Source: Eubacteriaceae bacterium (lineage in GTDB: Bacteria > Bacillota > Clostridia > Eubacteriales > Anaerofustaceae). From it: 64,000 nucleotides of DNA. A program made the translations under genes and the position numbers. The notes under the pieces are model-generated. The model saw nothing but the letters and a program-made list of their open reading frames with translations, ran no database searches and was not told the origin of the DNA. The stretch is from assembly GCA_017551505.1 (NCBI GenBank), contig JAFZLL010000008.1, positions 1 through 64,000 of the forward strand. Direction: 5' to 3'. Shown here piece after piece: positions 33,900 to 45,047 of the stretch. The first letter of the stretch is position 1; each line of letters begins with the position of its first letter.

Positions 33900-34129
33900 T
33901 GTTCCAATCTCCCATGTTTTTCCAAAGACTGATAACTATGTCAGACATCTCTTTGCCGGGTGCAATTCGATCGCCGAAGCGGCTCGTTCTCCCGCTCTGA
34001 GTCTTTCCGTCCTGATCGGCGTATGCCCCCTCATTTTGATGTGAGCGCAGCGGTTCCGAGCGAAGCGCGCTCCATGCTTTCGGCCCGGAAAATGTGAGAA
34101 TATTATACATATATTCGAGCTTTTTTCAA
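33900..34129 (-). promoter_or_regulatory. Promoter and long leader of the nucleoside phosphorylase gene
   Basis: On the minus strand TTGAAA (34124-34129) and TATAAT (34102-34107) have a 16-bp spacer. The leader of about 195 nt is GC-rich and contains several possible stems. It does not match the purine riboswitch or another class I know. From 34130 to 34303 nothing was identified. Confidence 0.55.
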
Positions 34130-34303
34130 GTGTAATGGGAAGCCGCGTCTCGGCACTCGCAATGAAATGAAAAGGCTTTAAACATGGGAACGAAACTGGA
34201 GAGAAAATGCCCTGCGTTCTTGACATATCCCGCATCTTTACACGAGTTAATATATCGATTCATTTCATCGCTTAAGAGGGAGAGGAATTGAGATTTCGAT
34301 ATG

Positions 34304-34333
34304 TAAAAAAACGCCCCGTCGCAGGACGGGGCG
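34304..34333 (-). terminator. Terminator of the NCS2 permease gene
   Basis: On the minus strand CGCCCCGTC-ctgc-GACGGGGCG is followed by seven T residues, 27 bases past the stop of the gene at 34361. Confidence 0.85.
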
Positions 34334-34360
34334 GGATCAAGCTATTTCCGATCTGTAAGA

Positions 34361-35716
34361 TTACATGACAGCAAGAATCACAAAGTTGATGATAAAGAGC
34401 ACGGAGGCGACCCACATGATCGGGTGGACATCCTTTGCTTTGCGCTGGCAGATCTTTACTACACAGTAGAAAATGAATCCTGCGGCAATGCCGTCTGTGA
34501 TGCTGTACGCAAAAGCCATGAATACAGAAGCGAAGAAAGCAGGAACGGCTTCATCGAAATTCGTCCAGTCAATAGCTTTGAAGTCTGCGAGCATCATGAT
34601 GCCGACGATTACAAGGGCGGGGGCTGTGGCTGCTGTAGGAACAGCGGAAACAGCGCCTGCAAAGAATGCGGAGAGAATGAAACAAATTGCGGTGACGACG
34701 GAGGTGAGTCCGGTACGTCCGCCTGCTCCGATACCTGCTGCGCTTTCAACGTATGTCGTGGTATTCGATGTGCCGAAGATAGCTCCGATGGATGAGGCTA
34801 TGGAATCGGCAAAGAGAGCTTTGTCCATCTTTGTTTTGAATCCTGTGCTGGTCTCCATTGCCTTTTCATCTTCCTCAGAGAAGATGCCTGTGTGACGTCC
34901 GGTGCCGATAAAAGTACCGATGGTGTCGAACGTGTCGCAGAGGCTGAATGAGAAGATCGTCATGATTGTGACGAGCAGTTTAGAGCTGTCGGCGAAGAGT
35001 GACGGGATCCCTGCAGGAGTGAAGATGACTCCGAACGCAGAAGGAAGGGCTTTCAGGCACTCGCTGAAGGAGATGGTATCTCCTAGCTTGGTGACTCCCA
35101 TGGGGATGCCGATGAGCGTGCCTGCGATGATGCCGATGAGGATGGCACCTTTTACTTTAAGCACAAGAAGGATTATCGTCATGAACAGAACGATAAGGAA
35201 CAGCCAGAGCTGAGGAGTGTTGAGCGGTGTGATATCAGGAACGGTGGCTCCGAAGTTGACGACACCCGCATCAACGAAACCGAGGAATGCGAGGAATGCG
35301 CCGATACCGCCGCCGATCGCGCTCTGCAGGCTCTTCGGGATGGATTTGATGATCTGCTTGCGGAGCTTGGTAACGGTAATTACTATGTTGATGATACCGC
35401 AGATAAAAACCATTGAAAGACCCTGCTGCCATGTGTAGCCGAAGCCCAATACCACGGTGTACACGAAGAAAGTGTTCAGCCCCATTCCAGGTGCCTGTGC
35501 GTAAGGAACATTGGCGAAAAGACCCATGACAAGCGTTCCGATAACGGCTGCGATGATGGTGGCGAGGAATACAGCGCCCCATTCGATCCCGGCCTGGCTC
35601 AGATACATCGGATTGACTGCGATGATGTAAGCCATCGTGAAGAAGGTGGTCAGCCCTGCCACTACTTCTGTGGAGACCGTGGTGCCGTTCTCTTTAAGCT
35701 TAAAGAACTTGTCCAT
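34361..35716 (-). CDS. pbuG: NCS2 family purine permease (AzgA/PbuG type)
   Basis: The 451-aa protein has about 12-14 membrane segments. The N-terminus (EVVAGLTTFFTMAYIIAVNP), the APGMGLNTFFVY loop, IGGGIGAFLAFLGF and FATSNTTTYVESAAGIGAGG-like substrate-binding region (here GTSNTTTYVESAAGI) are hallmarks of the AzgA-like subfamily, which imports hypoxanthine, guanine or adenine with protons. Its position near a nucleoside phosphorylase suggests purine salvage. It is expressed from the promoter at 35844. Confidence 0.92.
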   Translation of the reverse strand: MDKFFKLKENGTTVSTEVVAGLTTFFTMAYIIAVNPMYLSQAGIEWGAVFLATIIAAVIGTLVMGLFANVPYAQAPGMGLNTFFVYTVVLGFGYTWQQGLSMVFICGIINIVITVTKLRKQIIKSIPKSLQSAIGGGIGAFLAFLGFVDAGVVNFGATVPDITPLNTPQLWLFLIVLFMTIILLVLKVKGAILIGIIAGTLIGIPMGVTKLGDTISFSECLKALPSAFGVIFTPAGIPSLFADSSKLLVTIMTIFSFSLCDTFDTIGTFIGTGRHTGIFSEEDEKAMETSTGFKTKMDKALFADSIASSIGAIFGTSNTTTYVESAAGIGAGGRTGLTSVVTAICFILSAFFAGAVSAVPTAATAPALVIVGIMMLADFKAIDWTNFDEAVPAFFASVFMAFAYSITDGIAAGFIFYCVVKICQRKAKDVHPIMWVASVLFIINFVILAVM

Positions 35717-35872
35717 AAATAATTAGACCTCCAAAAAAAATATTGCGGAAAGCCTGTCTGCTGCCGGAAAACAAAAAATACACCCATAATCCATCTGCGC
35801 AGAAAACCCGCGCCTTTTCGGCATGAGTGGCTCTCTACGCTTTATTATACTAATTCGTCAGTCAAAATGCAA
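35717..35872 (-). promoter_or_regulatory. Promoter and structured leader of the purine permease gene
   Basis: On the minus strand TTGCAT (35867-35872) and TATAAT (35844-35849) are 17 bp apart. The leader of about 120 nt has a CACTCAT/ATGGGTG stem enclosing GCC-gaaaa-GGC and GCGC/GCGC hairpins. The purine riboswitch core is not present. The next 220 bases (35873-36095) hold no gene. Confidence 0.5.
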
Positions 35873-36095
35873 ATGAATAATGCGATGTAAATGGATTTTT
35901 GAGTATTTCGATCCATCACAGCGATCCGGATCGCTGTTTCGGGATGTGCCCTGTTCAATTTTAAGTGAAAAAAGAATAATAAAAAAGACAGGTCCATGAA
36001 CTGGCTTAGAAAGGGTAACTTTTTGTTCGCCTCATGTGCGCCTGTCCTTAGTATTTTGCAGCCTGACAACCGGAGAGGGTCATTCTGCCCAATAG

Positions 36096-36452
36096 TTATT
36101 TTTGGAAGTCTTTTTCAAATTCATCCAGGCAAGGCATTAAGGTTGCGGCCGTATAAGCCTGGGTAGGTCCTCCGCCATAGATCATTGCGGTTGCGGCAGC
36201 ATCCAGTATCTCAGCTCTGGTTGCCCCGCTTTTGAAAGCATTGTAAGTATGATAAACAATGCAGTATTCACATCTGCAGTAAACAGAAATAGCGATAGCG
36301 ATTAATTCCTTAGTCTTTTCATCAAGAACTCCGTTTCCTTCGATCGTTCCCATAAAGTTACGGAAAGCGCCCATGACCTCAGGCCTTTCTTTGGCCAGTT
36401 CGACAGTTCCTTCTGATAATGCCTTTAACATTCCTCTAACATCTTTAGCCAT
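36096..36452 (-). CDS. Carboxymuconolactone decarboxylase family protein
   Basis: The 118-aa protein has the AhpD/CMD motif: IAISVYCRCEYCIVYHTYNAFKSGAT (E-Y-C-x2-Y-H after a preceding cysteine), then GGGPTQAYTAATL. The C-x2-C pair with the following His is typical of AhpD-like disulfide reductases. It may act against hydroperoxides or on a small substrate. GAAAGGAG precedes the ATG. It is a single gene between the permease and the zinc-ribbon cluster. Confidence 0.9.
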   Translation of the reverse strand: MAKDVRGMLKALSEGTVELAKERPEVMGAFRNFMGTIEGNGVLDEKTKELIAIAISVYCRCEYCIVYHTYNAFKSGATRAEILDAAATAMIYGGGPTQAYTAATLMPCLDEFEKDFQK

Positions 36453-36519
36453 TATATTACTCCTTTCATGATGCTCGATGGCTGAAATAACAAACCTCTC
36501 CGGCCCTGTTTACATTATC

Positions 36520-37374
36520 CTACCAGAGCGGGTACCAAACCCCGCCGATCTTGTAGCAGTATATCGAAATATAATATGAAACTATGCTCCCGTCCACTTT
36601 GAATGCACACTGATACTGTTCGATGGCAGCGTCCTCTACTTCAAAGCCGCAGTCCTCGGGCAGCCCCTCGTTTATCAGCTGGGCTTCCATGGATGCACTC
36701 CCGACGTAGAAGAGCTGTACGTTCGAAGCATCCTGCAGCTTCATACCCCTGTAGTCGCTTTCGATATATCTGCAGTATCCGTCAAAGGAGTCGAATTCTT
36801 CAAAATCTTCGTCTTCACCGTCTGCTTTGCCGTAGAATGCCCAGAAAGTCTCGGGCAGGTCTTCGCTCATTTCGGCAGCAGCATCGGTTTCTCCGGTGAA
36901 GAAGAAGCTGAGGAATTCATCGGCTACCGTACGGCTCTCGGTAATCTCGCCGGGGTCATCTATGACAGGCGGTTCGATCGGAGGTACTACGGGGTCTTCC
37001 TTTTTTCCGAAAATATCCTTGAGGCTCTTTGATGCACCGGTGGCTATTATGATGATGCAGATCACAAGCGCGAACACCGCCAGAACTGCCATCAGTACAG
37101 GGGCTTTGCTCCTGAATCCTGATCTCTTTTCATAGTCTGAACGGTAAAGGGTGCCTGCAGGCAGGTTGTTCTCCTGTATACGGGCTTTGAGTGAAGGCGT
37201 GGTGTCCTTGGCCTCTTCCTGTTCTTCAGACCCGTATTCCGGGATGTGCGGGCTGTTCTGGAATTGCGGGTATTCGATCTGCTTATCCGGATCCAGACTT
37301 GCGCCGCAGTGTCTGCAGAAAACAGCGTGTTCGTCGTTTTCTGCACCGCAGTTAGGACAAATATTCTTACTCAT
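36520..37374 (-). CDS. Zinc-ribbon membrane protein
   Basis: The 284-aa protein starts with a zinc ribbon (CPNCGAENDEHAVFCRHCG), has a polar linker, one membrane helix at about 97-122 (APVLMAVLAVFALVICIIIIA), and an outside domain of about 150 residues (TVADEFLSFFFTGETDAAAE) resembling DUF4878-like folds. The ribbon would face the cytoplasm. It is the last gene of a three-gene minus-strand set with the same plan (37384 and 38257). Confidence 0.75.
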   Translation of the reverse strand: MSKNICPNCGAENDEHAVFCRHCGASLDPDKQIEYPQFQNSPHIPEYGSEEQEEAKDTTPSLKARIQENNLPAGTLYRSDYEKRSGFRSKAPVLMAVLAVFALVICIIIIATGASKSLKDIFGKKEDPVVPPIEPPVIDDPGEITESRTVADEFLSFFFTGETDAAAEMSEDLPETFWAFYGKADGEDEDFEEFDSFDGYCRYIESDYRGMKLQDASNVQLFYVGSASMEAQLINEGLPEDCGFEVEDAAIEQYQCAFKVDGSIVSYYISIYCYKIGGVWYPLW

Positions 37375-37383
37375 TTGTTTAGG

Positions 37384-38235
37384 TTATCTGTAACTGTACA
37401 GGACGGGATACCATTTGCCGCCCTGTTTGTAAAGGTTGACGATCAGGATATCTTCATAGGGCTTTGAGTTATACTCGCAGTGCACCGTGAATTCCATCTG
37501 CCTGAAAGTGTCGGTGTTCTGGATATCGCTGGTCACTTCGTAGGAGATGTTCTCACAGTAATCATAGTAGAGATAATCATAAGCGCTCTTGAGAAAATCC
37601 GCGTATTCATCACTGTCGGAAAAACCGCATTCGGAAAGGGAGCTTTGACTGATCCCTTTTGACAAGCCTGCGACTTTCTCCAGATTCCCGTCCAGGAAGT
37701 ATTCTACGCAGTTTTCGGCTTTCCTTTTATAATTGCCTCCTCCGCCGATCCCGCCGAACAGCAGGCTGCCTCCTGTCAGGAAGTATTCAGCCACGAGGAG
37801 CGCGATAAAAGCCGCGAGCACGGAGAGTATCGTGATAATAAGATTTTTCCTGCTCCCCCTGCCGGAAGAAGGGCGCTGGGAAGTATTCGTATAATTCGAC
37901 GGTGTGTAGGGAATCTGATATCCGGTGCTGTTGTTTCTGTTAGTGGCAAAACCGGTCTGATTAGGCTGGCCGTATCCGGCATTGGTGCCTCTGCCTGTAT
38001 TGGAGATGCTTCCGAGGGAGGATGCATAGGTACGGTTGTCGGTATTTCCCGCTCCGATGATATTTACTTTCGGTGTGTAACCCGAGCTCTGGCTGCCTCT
38101 GGAGACCGGAATATTACTCGTTCCGGGTGCGGTGAAGCTGTTTGCACCGGACTGTATGGGGCTGAGCTTTGCGCCGCAGTTCTCGCAGAATCTGGCGTCA
38201 TCGTCGTTAACGGCGCCGCATATAGGGCATTTCAT
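37384..38235 (-). CDS. Zinc-ribbon membrane protein, second
   Basis: The 283-aa protein has a zinc ribbon (CPICGAVNDDDARFCENCG), a long Ser/Thr/Asn/Gly-rich linker (about 25-125), one membrane helix (ILSVLAAFIALLVAEYFL), and an outside domain beginning AENCVEYFLDGNLEKVAGL. The outside domain is a counterpart of the one at 36520, so the pair probably arose by duplication. The nine bases to the next gene indicate an operon. Confidence 0.75.
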   Translation of the reverse strand: MKCPICGAVNDDDARFCENCGAKLSPIQSGANSFTAPGTSNIPVSRGSQSSGYTPKVNIIGAGNTDNRTYASSLGSISNTGRGTNAGYGQPNQTGFATNRNNSTGYQIPYTPSNYTNTSQRPSSGRGSRKNLIITILSVLAAFIALLVAEYFLTGGSLLFGGIGGGGNYKRKAENCVEYFLDGNLEKVAGLSKGISQSSLSECGFSDSDEYADFLKSAYDYLYYDYCENISYEVTSDIQNTDTFRQMEFTVHCEYNSKPYEDILIVNLYKQGGKWYPVLYSYR

Positions 38236-38256
38236 GTTCGTATACTCCTTTCTGAG

Positions 38257-39237
38257 TTAAAGTTTTCTTCCGCAGTTAGGGCAGAAAAGCGCCTTTTCAG
38301 GTACCTTTTCACCGCATTCAGGGCAGAGTCTGTCCTGTCTGGTAACATTCGGGTCGATGGCAAAGTGCTGCTCTTCGGTAGCCCTTGACGCTTCAGCCAT
38401 AAGTTCCTCGGCAGCTGCCTGGAATTCAGCGTGGTCGCCGTTGGTCGAAAAGTCATCGAGTTTCAATTCAGGCATCTCATCGGTTGGCTCATCATCGACC
38501 GGCACATTCGTGAGGGTCATGTCTACTGGGGCGACTTCTTTTTCCTCGGGAGCGGCAAGGGCGCTTGCAGTGTTCATTATGGATTCCCTCAGTATCTCGG
38601 AAGAGACCTTCAGTTCGTCCCTGATGGAAGCTGCGGTCTTATCCTCGCCCTCCACCACGACGTCGGAGTTTTCCCTGAGCTCCAGTGTGGGAACTGCCTC
38701 GTCCTCTGCCTGTTTTGCTTCCGGCTCCGTCTCCTGGGCCGCAGGAACACCATCGAGCCGGGTCCCGCATTCGGCGCAGAACATAGCCATTTTGGGAAGT
38801 ACCTTTCCGCATTTGGGGCAACGCTTCTCATCTGGGCCTAGAGTATCGGCTGTGGTTTCCGGTACGGGCTGTTCCTGAACTGGAACGGGCGTCGTTTCAG
38901 GAACGGAGGAAACCGGTGTCCCAAGGGGCTTCAGAGCGTGTCCGCAGTATTTGCAGAAAAGTGCCTGTGCCTTGATCTGCTTGCCGCATTCGGGGCAGTA
39001 TCTCATTGTCTGGTCGTCATTTGTACGGACCGGGGAGGGTCGCGGCGTCGGCGCGGGAGCAAGGGCTGTCTTGCGGGCTTTGACCTTTCCCATCAGTTCG
39101 GCAAAATCGCTGTCGAAGGTGCCGGACGAGAATTTTTCAGCGTATTTTTTTCCTATTGCGCGGTAGAGCTCATTGAGCTCCGTGTCATTTTCCTCCGCCG
39201 GGTTCGTTGCCGTGAAAAGAGGCCTGTAATTGTTCAT
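38257..39237 (-). CDS. Protein with three zinc ribbons
   Basis: The 326-aa protein has C-x2-C/C-x2-C ribbons at about 79-100 (CPECGKQIKAQALFCKYCG), 140-160 (CPKCGKVLPKMAMFCAECG) and the C-terminus (CPECGEKVPEKALFCPNCG). Between them are acidic and Ala/Pro-rich linkers without membrane helix. It may act as a soluble scaffold for the two ribbon membrane proteins that follow. The start at 39237 was set by GGAG; the longer frame to 39318 has no ribosome-binding site. Confidence 0.7.
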   Translation of the reverse strand: MNNYRPLFTATNPAEENDTELNELYRAIGKKYAEKFSSGTFDSDFAELMGKVKARKTALAPAPTPRPSPVRTNDDQTMRYCPECGKQIKAQALFCKYCGHALKPLGTPVSSVPETTPVPVQEQPVPETTADTLGPDEKRCPKCGKVLPKMAMFCAECGTRLDGVPAAQETEPEAKQAEDEAVPTLELRENSDVVVEGEDKTAASIRDELKVSSEILRESIMNTASALAAPEEKEVAPVDMTLTNVPVDDEPTDEMPELKLDDFSTNGDHAEFQAAAEELMAEASRATEEQHFAIDPNVTRQDRLCPECGEKVPEKALFCPNCGRKL

Positions 39238-39520
39238 GATCGCATAATCTCCGTCTTTTATTTCAGTAAGATCATTATCCCGGCTGCTGCGCCGGCAAAT
39301 GATAATACAATTATACATAAAAGAAACATGATATATATTTTTTTTTGAGCTTTAATCATGAAGGAAGGATTAAAAAAACATGGTCGGAAAAGAACATATA
39401 ACTACTCACCGCCACTTTATGCGGACAGCGGCTGAAAGATGATTAATAATACGTTATTTTGTTATGAAAAAGCCAAATAATCTGATATATTCCATATATA
39501 TTAGTGAAAAGAGGTATGAT

Positions 39521-40228
39521 ATGTTCACACCGATCGATAACAGATCAATAAAGCAATGGGCAAAGAGCGTCCTCTCTGACCAGAAAGGCAATTATACGAT
39601 ATGGTATGCCGGAGCCATCATTGCGCTCGTATCTTTTCTTTCGACCCGCGCTACCAGTCAACAGCAGTACGTTGAAGCGTTAGGAGAGTACATGACCGTA
39701 GCAAAGCCTACTCTAATAGCTTCCCTGGTCTCTACTTTCATCGTTCCTGCTGTCAATGTTGGAGCCGCCAGATTTTTCATGAACGTGGCTTACAATAAGG
39801 AGTATTCGCTCTACGATATGGCATTCGGCTTCTTTAATTACATAAAGGTAATGCTGACTCAGGCGTTGACGGGGCTGTGCATCGCTCTGTGGAGCCTGTT
39901 GTTTTTAGTTCCGGGTATCATCAAGGCGATCGCCTGGAGCTTCGTGCCTCAGATACTGGCAGAAAATCCCAACGTAGGCGTAACGGAAGCCATGAAGATC
40001 TCCGCCGTGCTGACTGACGGCCGTAAAGGAGAGCTCTTTAAGTTCTATCTGTCCTTCTTTGGATGGTTCCTGCTTCAGGCCATCACTTTCTTCGCCGCTG
40101 GTGTGTATGTTCAGCCGCTCCTGCTTACAGCCAAATCTGCCGTATACGATATCATGAAAGGAGATGCGATCAACCAGGGACGCATAACCGAAGACGTCTT
40201 CATCCCGAACAACTTCATGTCGATGTAG
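39521..40228 (+). CDS. DUF975 family membrane protein
   Basis: The 235-aa protein has about five to six membrane helices. The DUF975 traits are visible: an N-terminal KQWAKSVLSDQKGNY segment, LVPGIIKAIAWSFVPQILAENP, and GELFKFYLSFFGWFLL. The family has unknown function. The start at 39521 has AGAGGT upstream; the longer frame from 39464 has none. It is divergent from the zinc-ribbon genes and may be functionally linked to them (inference from position). Confidence 0.85.
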   Translation: MFTPIDNRSIKQWAKSVLSDQKGNYTIWYAGAIIALVSFLSTRATSQQQYVEALGEYMTVAKPTLIASLVSTFIVPAVNVGAARFFMNVAYNKEYSLYDMAFGFFNYIKVMLTQALTGLCIALWSLLFLVPGIIKAIAWSFVPQILAENPNVGVTEAMKISAVLTDGRKGELFKFYLSFFGWFLLQAITFFAAGVYVQPLLLTAKSAVYDIMKGDAINQGRITEDVFIPNNFMSM

Positions 40229-40243
40229 CTTTGATCCGAAGTC

Positions 40244-40270
40244 AAAGAGCCGCTCTGGCGGCTCTTTTTT
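40244..40270 (+). terminator. Terminator of the DUF975 gene
   Basis: AAGAGCCGC-tctg-GCGGCTCTT is followed by TTTT. Confidence 0.9.
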
Positions 40271-40342
40271 ATTGGGTTTAGCTGTCGGACTATCCTAATG
40301 GAAAAGCTCACGTATAGTTCGCCTAGTATTAGTTGCTGTATG

Positions 40343-40372
40343 TAAAAAAGCCATACCCGGTGTGTATGGCTT
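40343..40372 (-). terminator. Terminator of pyrG-glmS
   Basis: On the minus strand AAGCCATAC-acaccgg-GTATGGCTT runs into TTTT, 83 bases after the glmS stop. Confidence 0.85.
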
Positions 40373-40454
40373 ATGTCTTTATCTGACGCAGATATCCTGT
40401 GTCATCGCCGGTCAGATATTACGGCGGCCGATATGGTCCACGGGGAGGCGCAGC

Positions 40455-42293
40455 TTATTCAACTGTCACTGATTTTGCCAGATTGCGCGGCTTGTCGATA
40501 TCGCAGCCGCGGTTCAACGCAACGTAATATGCGAAAAGCTGCAGCGGGATTATGTTGAGGTTCATCTGAAGAAGCTCGTTCGTAGACGGCACAGGCAGTA
40601 TCGCGCTTGATTGTTCTCTGAAGCGGGATACGTTGTCCTGAGTGGTCAGCGCCAGTACGTCTGCTCCTCTCGTGGTCACCTCCACCATGTTGGACCAGGT
40701 CTTTTCTATCAGGGAAGAGCATGTAGCCAGTGTCACAACCAGCACTCCCGGCTCCATCAGCGATATCGTGCCGTGCTTAAGCTCTCCGGCCGCGTAGGAT
40801 TCGGAATGTATATAGGATATCTCTTTCAGCTTCAGGCTGCCTTCCAGGCCGAGCGCGTAATCGAGGTTGCGGCCTATGAAGAATACGCTGTCATGGTTGA
40901 AGGAGAGCGAAGCGGTCTTCTGGATGTGGCCGATCTCGCTGAGCGTATCCTCCATCTTCCCGGGCAGTTCCGAGAGATCATCGACGTACCTGCCGTAAGC
41001 CTCGCTGCTTATCTTTCCGAGTTTATCCGAGAAATACACTGTCAGCATGGACAGGAGCACAAGCTGTGTGCTGTAGGCCTTGGTAGTCGCCACGGCGATC
41101 TCCGGGCCTGCCCATGTGTAGAGCACTATATCGGCCTCCCTTGCAATGGAGCTGCCGATCACGTTGACCACCGCGAGAACGGTTGCCCCGCGTCTTTTTG
41201 CTTCCCTGAGGGCCGCCATGGAATCCAGTGTTTCTCCCGACTGGCTAATTACGATCACCAGGGTGTCAGGCCCGACTATCGGGTCGCAGTAGCGGAATTC
41301 GGAAGCAAGGACCGCTTCAGCGGGTATCCTCAGGAGCTTTTCCATCATGTATTTGCCGACCACCCCGACATGGTATGCGCTCCCGCAGCCGACCAGGTAG
41401 ACGCGCGAGATTTTTTTGATGATATCCGGGAAATCAGCGAGTTCCTCGAACTCGATGCGTTTGTCCTGGAGACGGGGGGAGAAGGTGCGCCGGACAGCTT
41501 CCGGCTGCTCCATGATCTCCTTGAGCATGAAATGGGCGTAGCCGCCCTTTTCCGCAGAGGAAACGTCCCATTCCACCACGTGCTTTTCCTTTGTCACAGG
41601 AAGCCTTCCGGCGTCGTAGACACAAACGCTCTCAGGAGTGATCACTGCCACCTCGTCATCGTCCAGATAGCTTACCGTGCGGGTATGGGACAGCAGTGCC
41701 GTCACGTCAGAGGCAATGAAGTTCTCTCCTTCACCGTAGCCGATGAGCAGAGGTGCATCCTTTCTCGCTGCGATTATCTGTCCAGGCGCGTCCGCGCTCA
41801 GTATCCCCAGCGCGTATGAACCGCGTATGCGCGACAGCATCGCGTATACGGCGTCCATCAGGTCATGATACATATCGTAATAGTATTCCATCAGCTGGGC
41901 AACGACCTCTGTATCTGTTTCGGACTTGAATACCCTTCCGCTTCTCTCCAGAGACTGCTTCAGTTCGCGGTAGTTTTCTATGATGCCGTTGTGCACGACA
42001 GCCACTATCCCTTCCTGCCCTATCTGAGGATGGGCATTTATGTCACTGGGCTCGCCATGGGTCGCCCAGCGCGTGTGGCCTATGCCGGTGGTCCCGGTGA
42101 TCGGGGCTCCTTCACCGGTCTTCTCGCGCAGGACCGCGATGCGGCCTTTGCATTTTTCCACGCGCAGCGTCCCGTCATCACTTATGACGGCAACTCCCGC
42201 CGAGTCGTAGCCTCTGTATTCCAGCTTCTCCAGACCGTCCAGCAAGACCGGGACAGCCTGCCTTTTCCCCGTGATACCTATTATTCCGCACAT
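40455..42293 (-). CDS. glmS: Glutamine-fructose-6-phosphate aminotransferase
   Basis: The 612-aa protein makes glucosamine-6-phosphate from fructose-6-phosphate and glutamine, the first step to UDP-GlcNAc. It has the class II glutaminase domain (MCGIIGITGKRQAVP with nucleophile Cys2, then EYRGYDSAGVAV, HTRWATHGEPS) and two SIS isomerase domains (GCGSAYHVGVVGKYM, SQSGETLDSMAAL), ending with the conserved LAKSVTVE. It lies 4 bases after pyrG in the same operon, so no room exists for a glmS ribozyme directly upstream. Confidence 0.97.
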   Translation of the reverse strand: MCGIIGITGKRQAVPVLLDGLEKLEYRGYDSAGVAVISDDGTLRVEKCKGRIAVLREKTGEGAPITGTTGIGHTRWATHGEPSDINAHPQIGQEGIVAVVHNGIIENYRELKQSLERSGRVFKSETDTEVVAQLMEYYYDMYHDLMDAVYAMLSRIRGSYALGILSADAPGQIIAARKDAPLLIGYGEGENFIASDVTALLSHTRTVSYLDDDEVAVITPESVCVYDAGRLPVTKEKHVVEWDVSSAEKGGYAHFMLKEIMEQPEAVRRTFSPRLQDKRIEFEELADFPDIIKKISRVYLVGCGSAYHVGVVGKYMMEKLLRIPAEAVLASEFRYCDPIVGPDTLVIVISQSGETLDSMAALREAKRRGATVLAVVNVIGSSIAREADIVLYTWAGPEIAVATTKAYSTQLVLLSMLTVYFSDKLGKISSEAYGRYVDDLSELPGKMEDTLSEIGHIQKTASLSFNHDSVFFIGRNLDYALGLEGSLKLKEISYIHSESYAAGELKHGTISLMEPGVLVVTLATCSSLIEKTWSNMVEVTTRGADVLALTTQDNVSRFREQSSAILPVPSTNELLQMNLNIIPLQLFAYYVALNRGCDIDKPRNLAKSVTVE

Positions 42294-42297
42294 GGAT

Positions 42298-43956
<1,659 letters not shown>

Positions 43957-44114
43957 CTAATATTGTTTCCTCTTTTATTGCATTGCAGGTCCGTCTGCCT
44001 TTGGATAGAAGGCTTTTATGTGTGATATCTGTTTTCCTTTTTTATCCATTATTGCGCGGCAGGATTTGCCGCAAAACGGGAAATGGACAGTAACCGGCGT
44101 CTTACATGCAGCAG

Positions 44115-44999
44115 TCAGCGGATATTGTCGGATGCATCCGGGCGATACCATGCGGGGATCGGATCTGTCATGTCGGCGTACCAGGCCAGCACTTCTTCAG
44201 CCTGATCAAGCATCGTCTGCACTTCAGATTCTCCGAAAGGGACAGCCCAGCAGACAGATGAAAGGGTATTGCTCGAAATATACAAGGCAAGAAGCTTCCA
44301 GAAATCCATCGGCACCTGACAGTCAAAATAGCCGTCCACTATACCGGAGGCGAACCGGTAGGATCTCTGGGCGCACCAGACGATCCTGTTGAATTCCTCC
44401 CACGGGTCCCCAAAGCCGCACCGGTCGAAATCGATGATATATAGCTTACCGCTGCGGTCGATCATCATGTTCCCTATATGGTAATCTCCGTGCTGAAATA
44501 CCTGGGGCCTCCCCTCCAGCAGATCTCGGTTGGCATCTATACAGTCGATGAAAGCCTGGCCATTTGGATACTTTATCGGGCATTCCTCATACATTCTGAT
44601 TTTTCTGTCCATCTTTCGATTGAACCGGGCCGCCCAGTCATCCTGCGCAGACGGTGCAGGAACAGAGTGGATTTTTCGGAGGATCCCCCCTGCTTCCAAG
44701 CCGTAGTCATACTGCTCCCTGTCAGTGAGCTGAGGGATGACTTCTTCAGCGCTTTGTCCGTCGATCCAGCTTTGGATGGAGTACGCTCCTTCCTCGCAGA
44801 TCCCGAATTCGACCGGCAGACACATCGGTATTCCAAGTTCCGCAACGCGCCGCATCATCTCAAATCCTGCCTGCTTTGCATCATGTTCCGCGATGTCGGA
44901 AATACGTAAAAGGAACCGTGTGCCATTCTCATCTGTAACACAGTACTTTTTATCGTTTGACCATCCTGCAGTTATCGGTTCTATGTTTACAATATCCAA
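44115..44999 (-). CDS. Aminoglycoside phosphotransferase (APH)-fold kinase
   Basis: The 294-aa protein has the kinase-like APH fold: TRFLLRISD with the ATP-binding lysine replaced by Arg in this stretch, the catalytic motif HGDYHIGNMM and the metal site IIDFDRCGFGDP. It resembles phosphotransferases of unknown substrate rather than a known resistance enzyme, so I do not call it a resistance gene. The start is TTG 44999 behind AGAGG. A hairpin (45020-45053) lies between it and guaA. Confidence 0.8.
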   Translation of the reverse strand: MDIVNIEPITAGWSNDKKYCVTDENGTRFLLRISDIAEHDAKQAGFEMMRRVAELGIPMCLPVEFGICEEGAYSIQSWIDGQSAEEVIPQLTDREQYDYGLEAGGILRKIHSVPAPSAQDDWAARFNRKMDRKIRMYEECPIKYPNGQAFIDCIDANRDLLEGRPQVFQHGDYHIGNMMIDRSGKLYIIDFDRCGFGDPWEEFNRIVWCAQRSYRFASGIVDGYFDCQVPMDFWKLLALYISSNTLSSVCWAVPFGESEVQTMLDQAEEVLAWYADMTDPIPAWYRPDASDNIR

Positions 45000-45047
45000 A
45001 GCAGCCTCTAAATATATTGGAAGACTGCCTGGCCTGACGGCAGCCAG

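Noticed and set aside
40611-41819. 402-codon plus-strand frame opposite glmS
   Set aside because: glmS on the minus strand is conserved throughout. The antisense frame has no ribosome-binding site or recognisable domain.
42294-42297. glmS ribozyme upstream of glmS
   Set aside because: Only four bases separate pyrG from glmS, and no ribozyme core could fit without lying inside pyrG.
44115-44999. Aminoglycoside resistance gene
   Set aside because: The protein has the APH fold, but nothing ties it to antibiotics. Many such kinases act on other small molecules.
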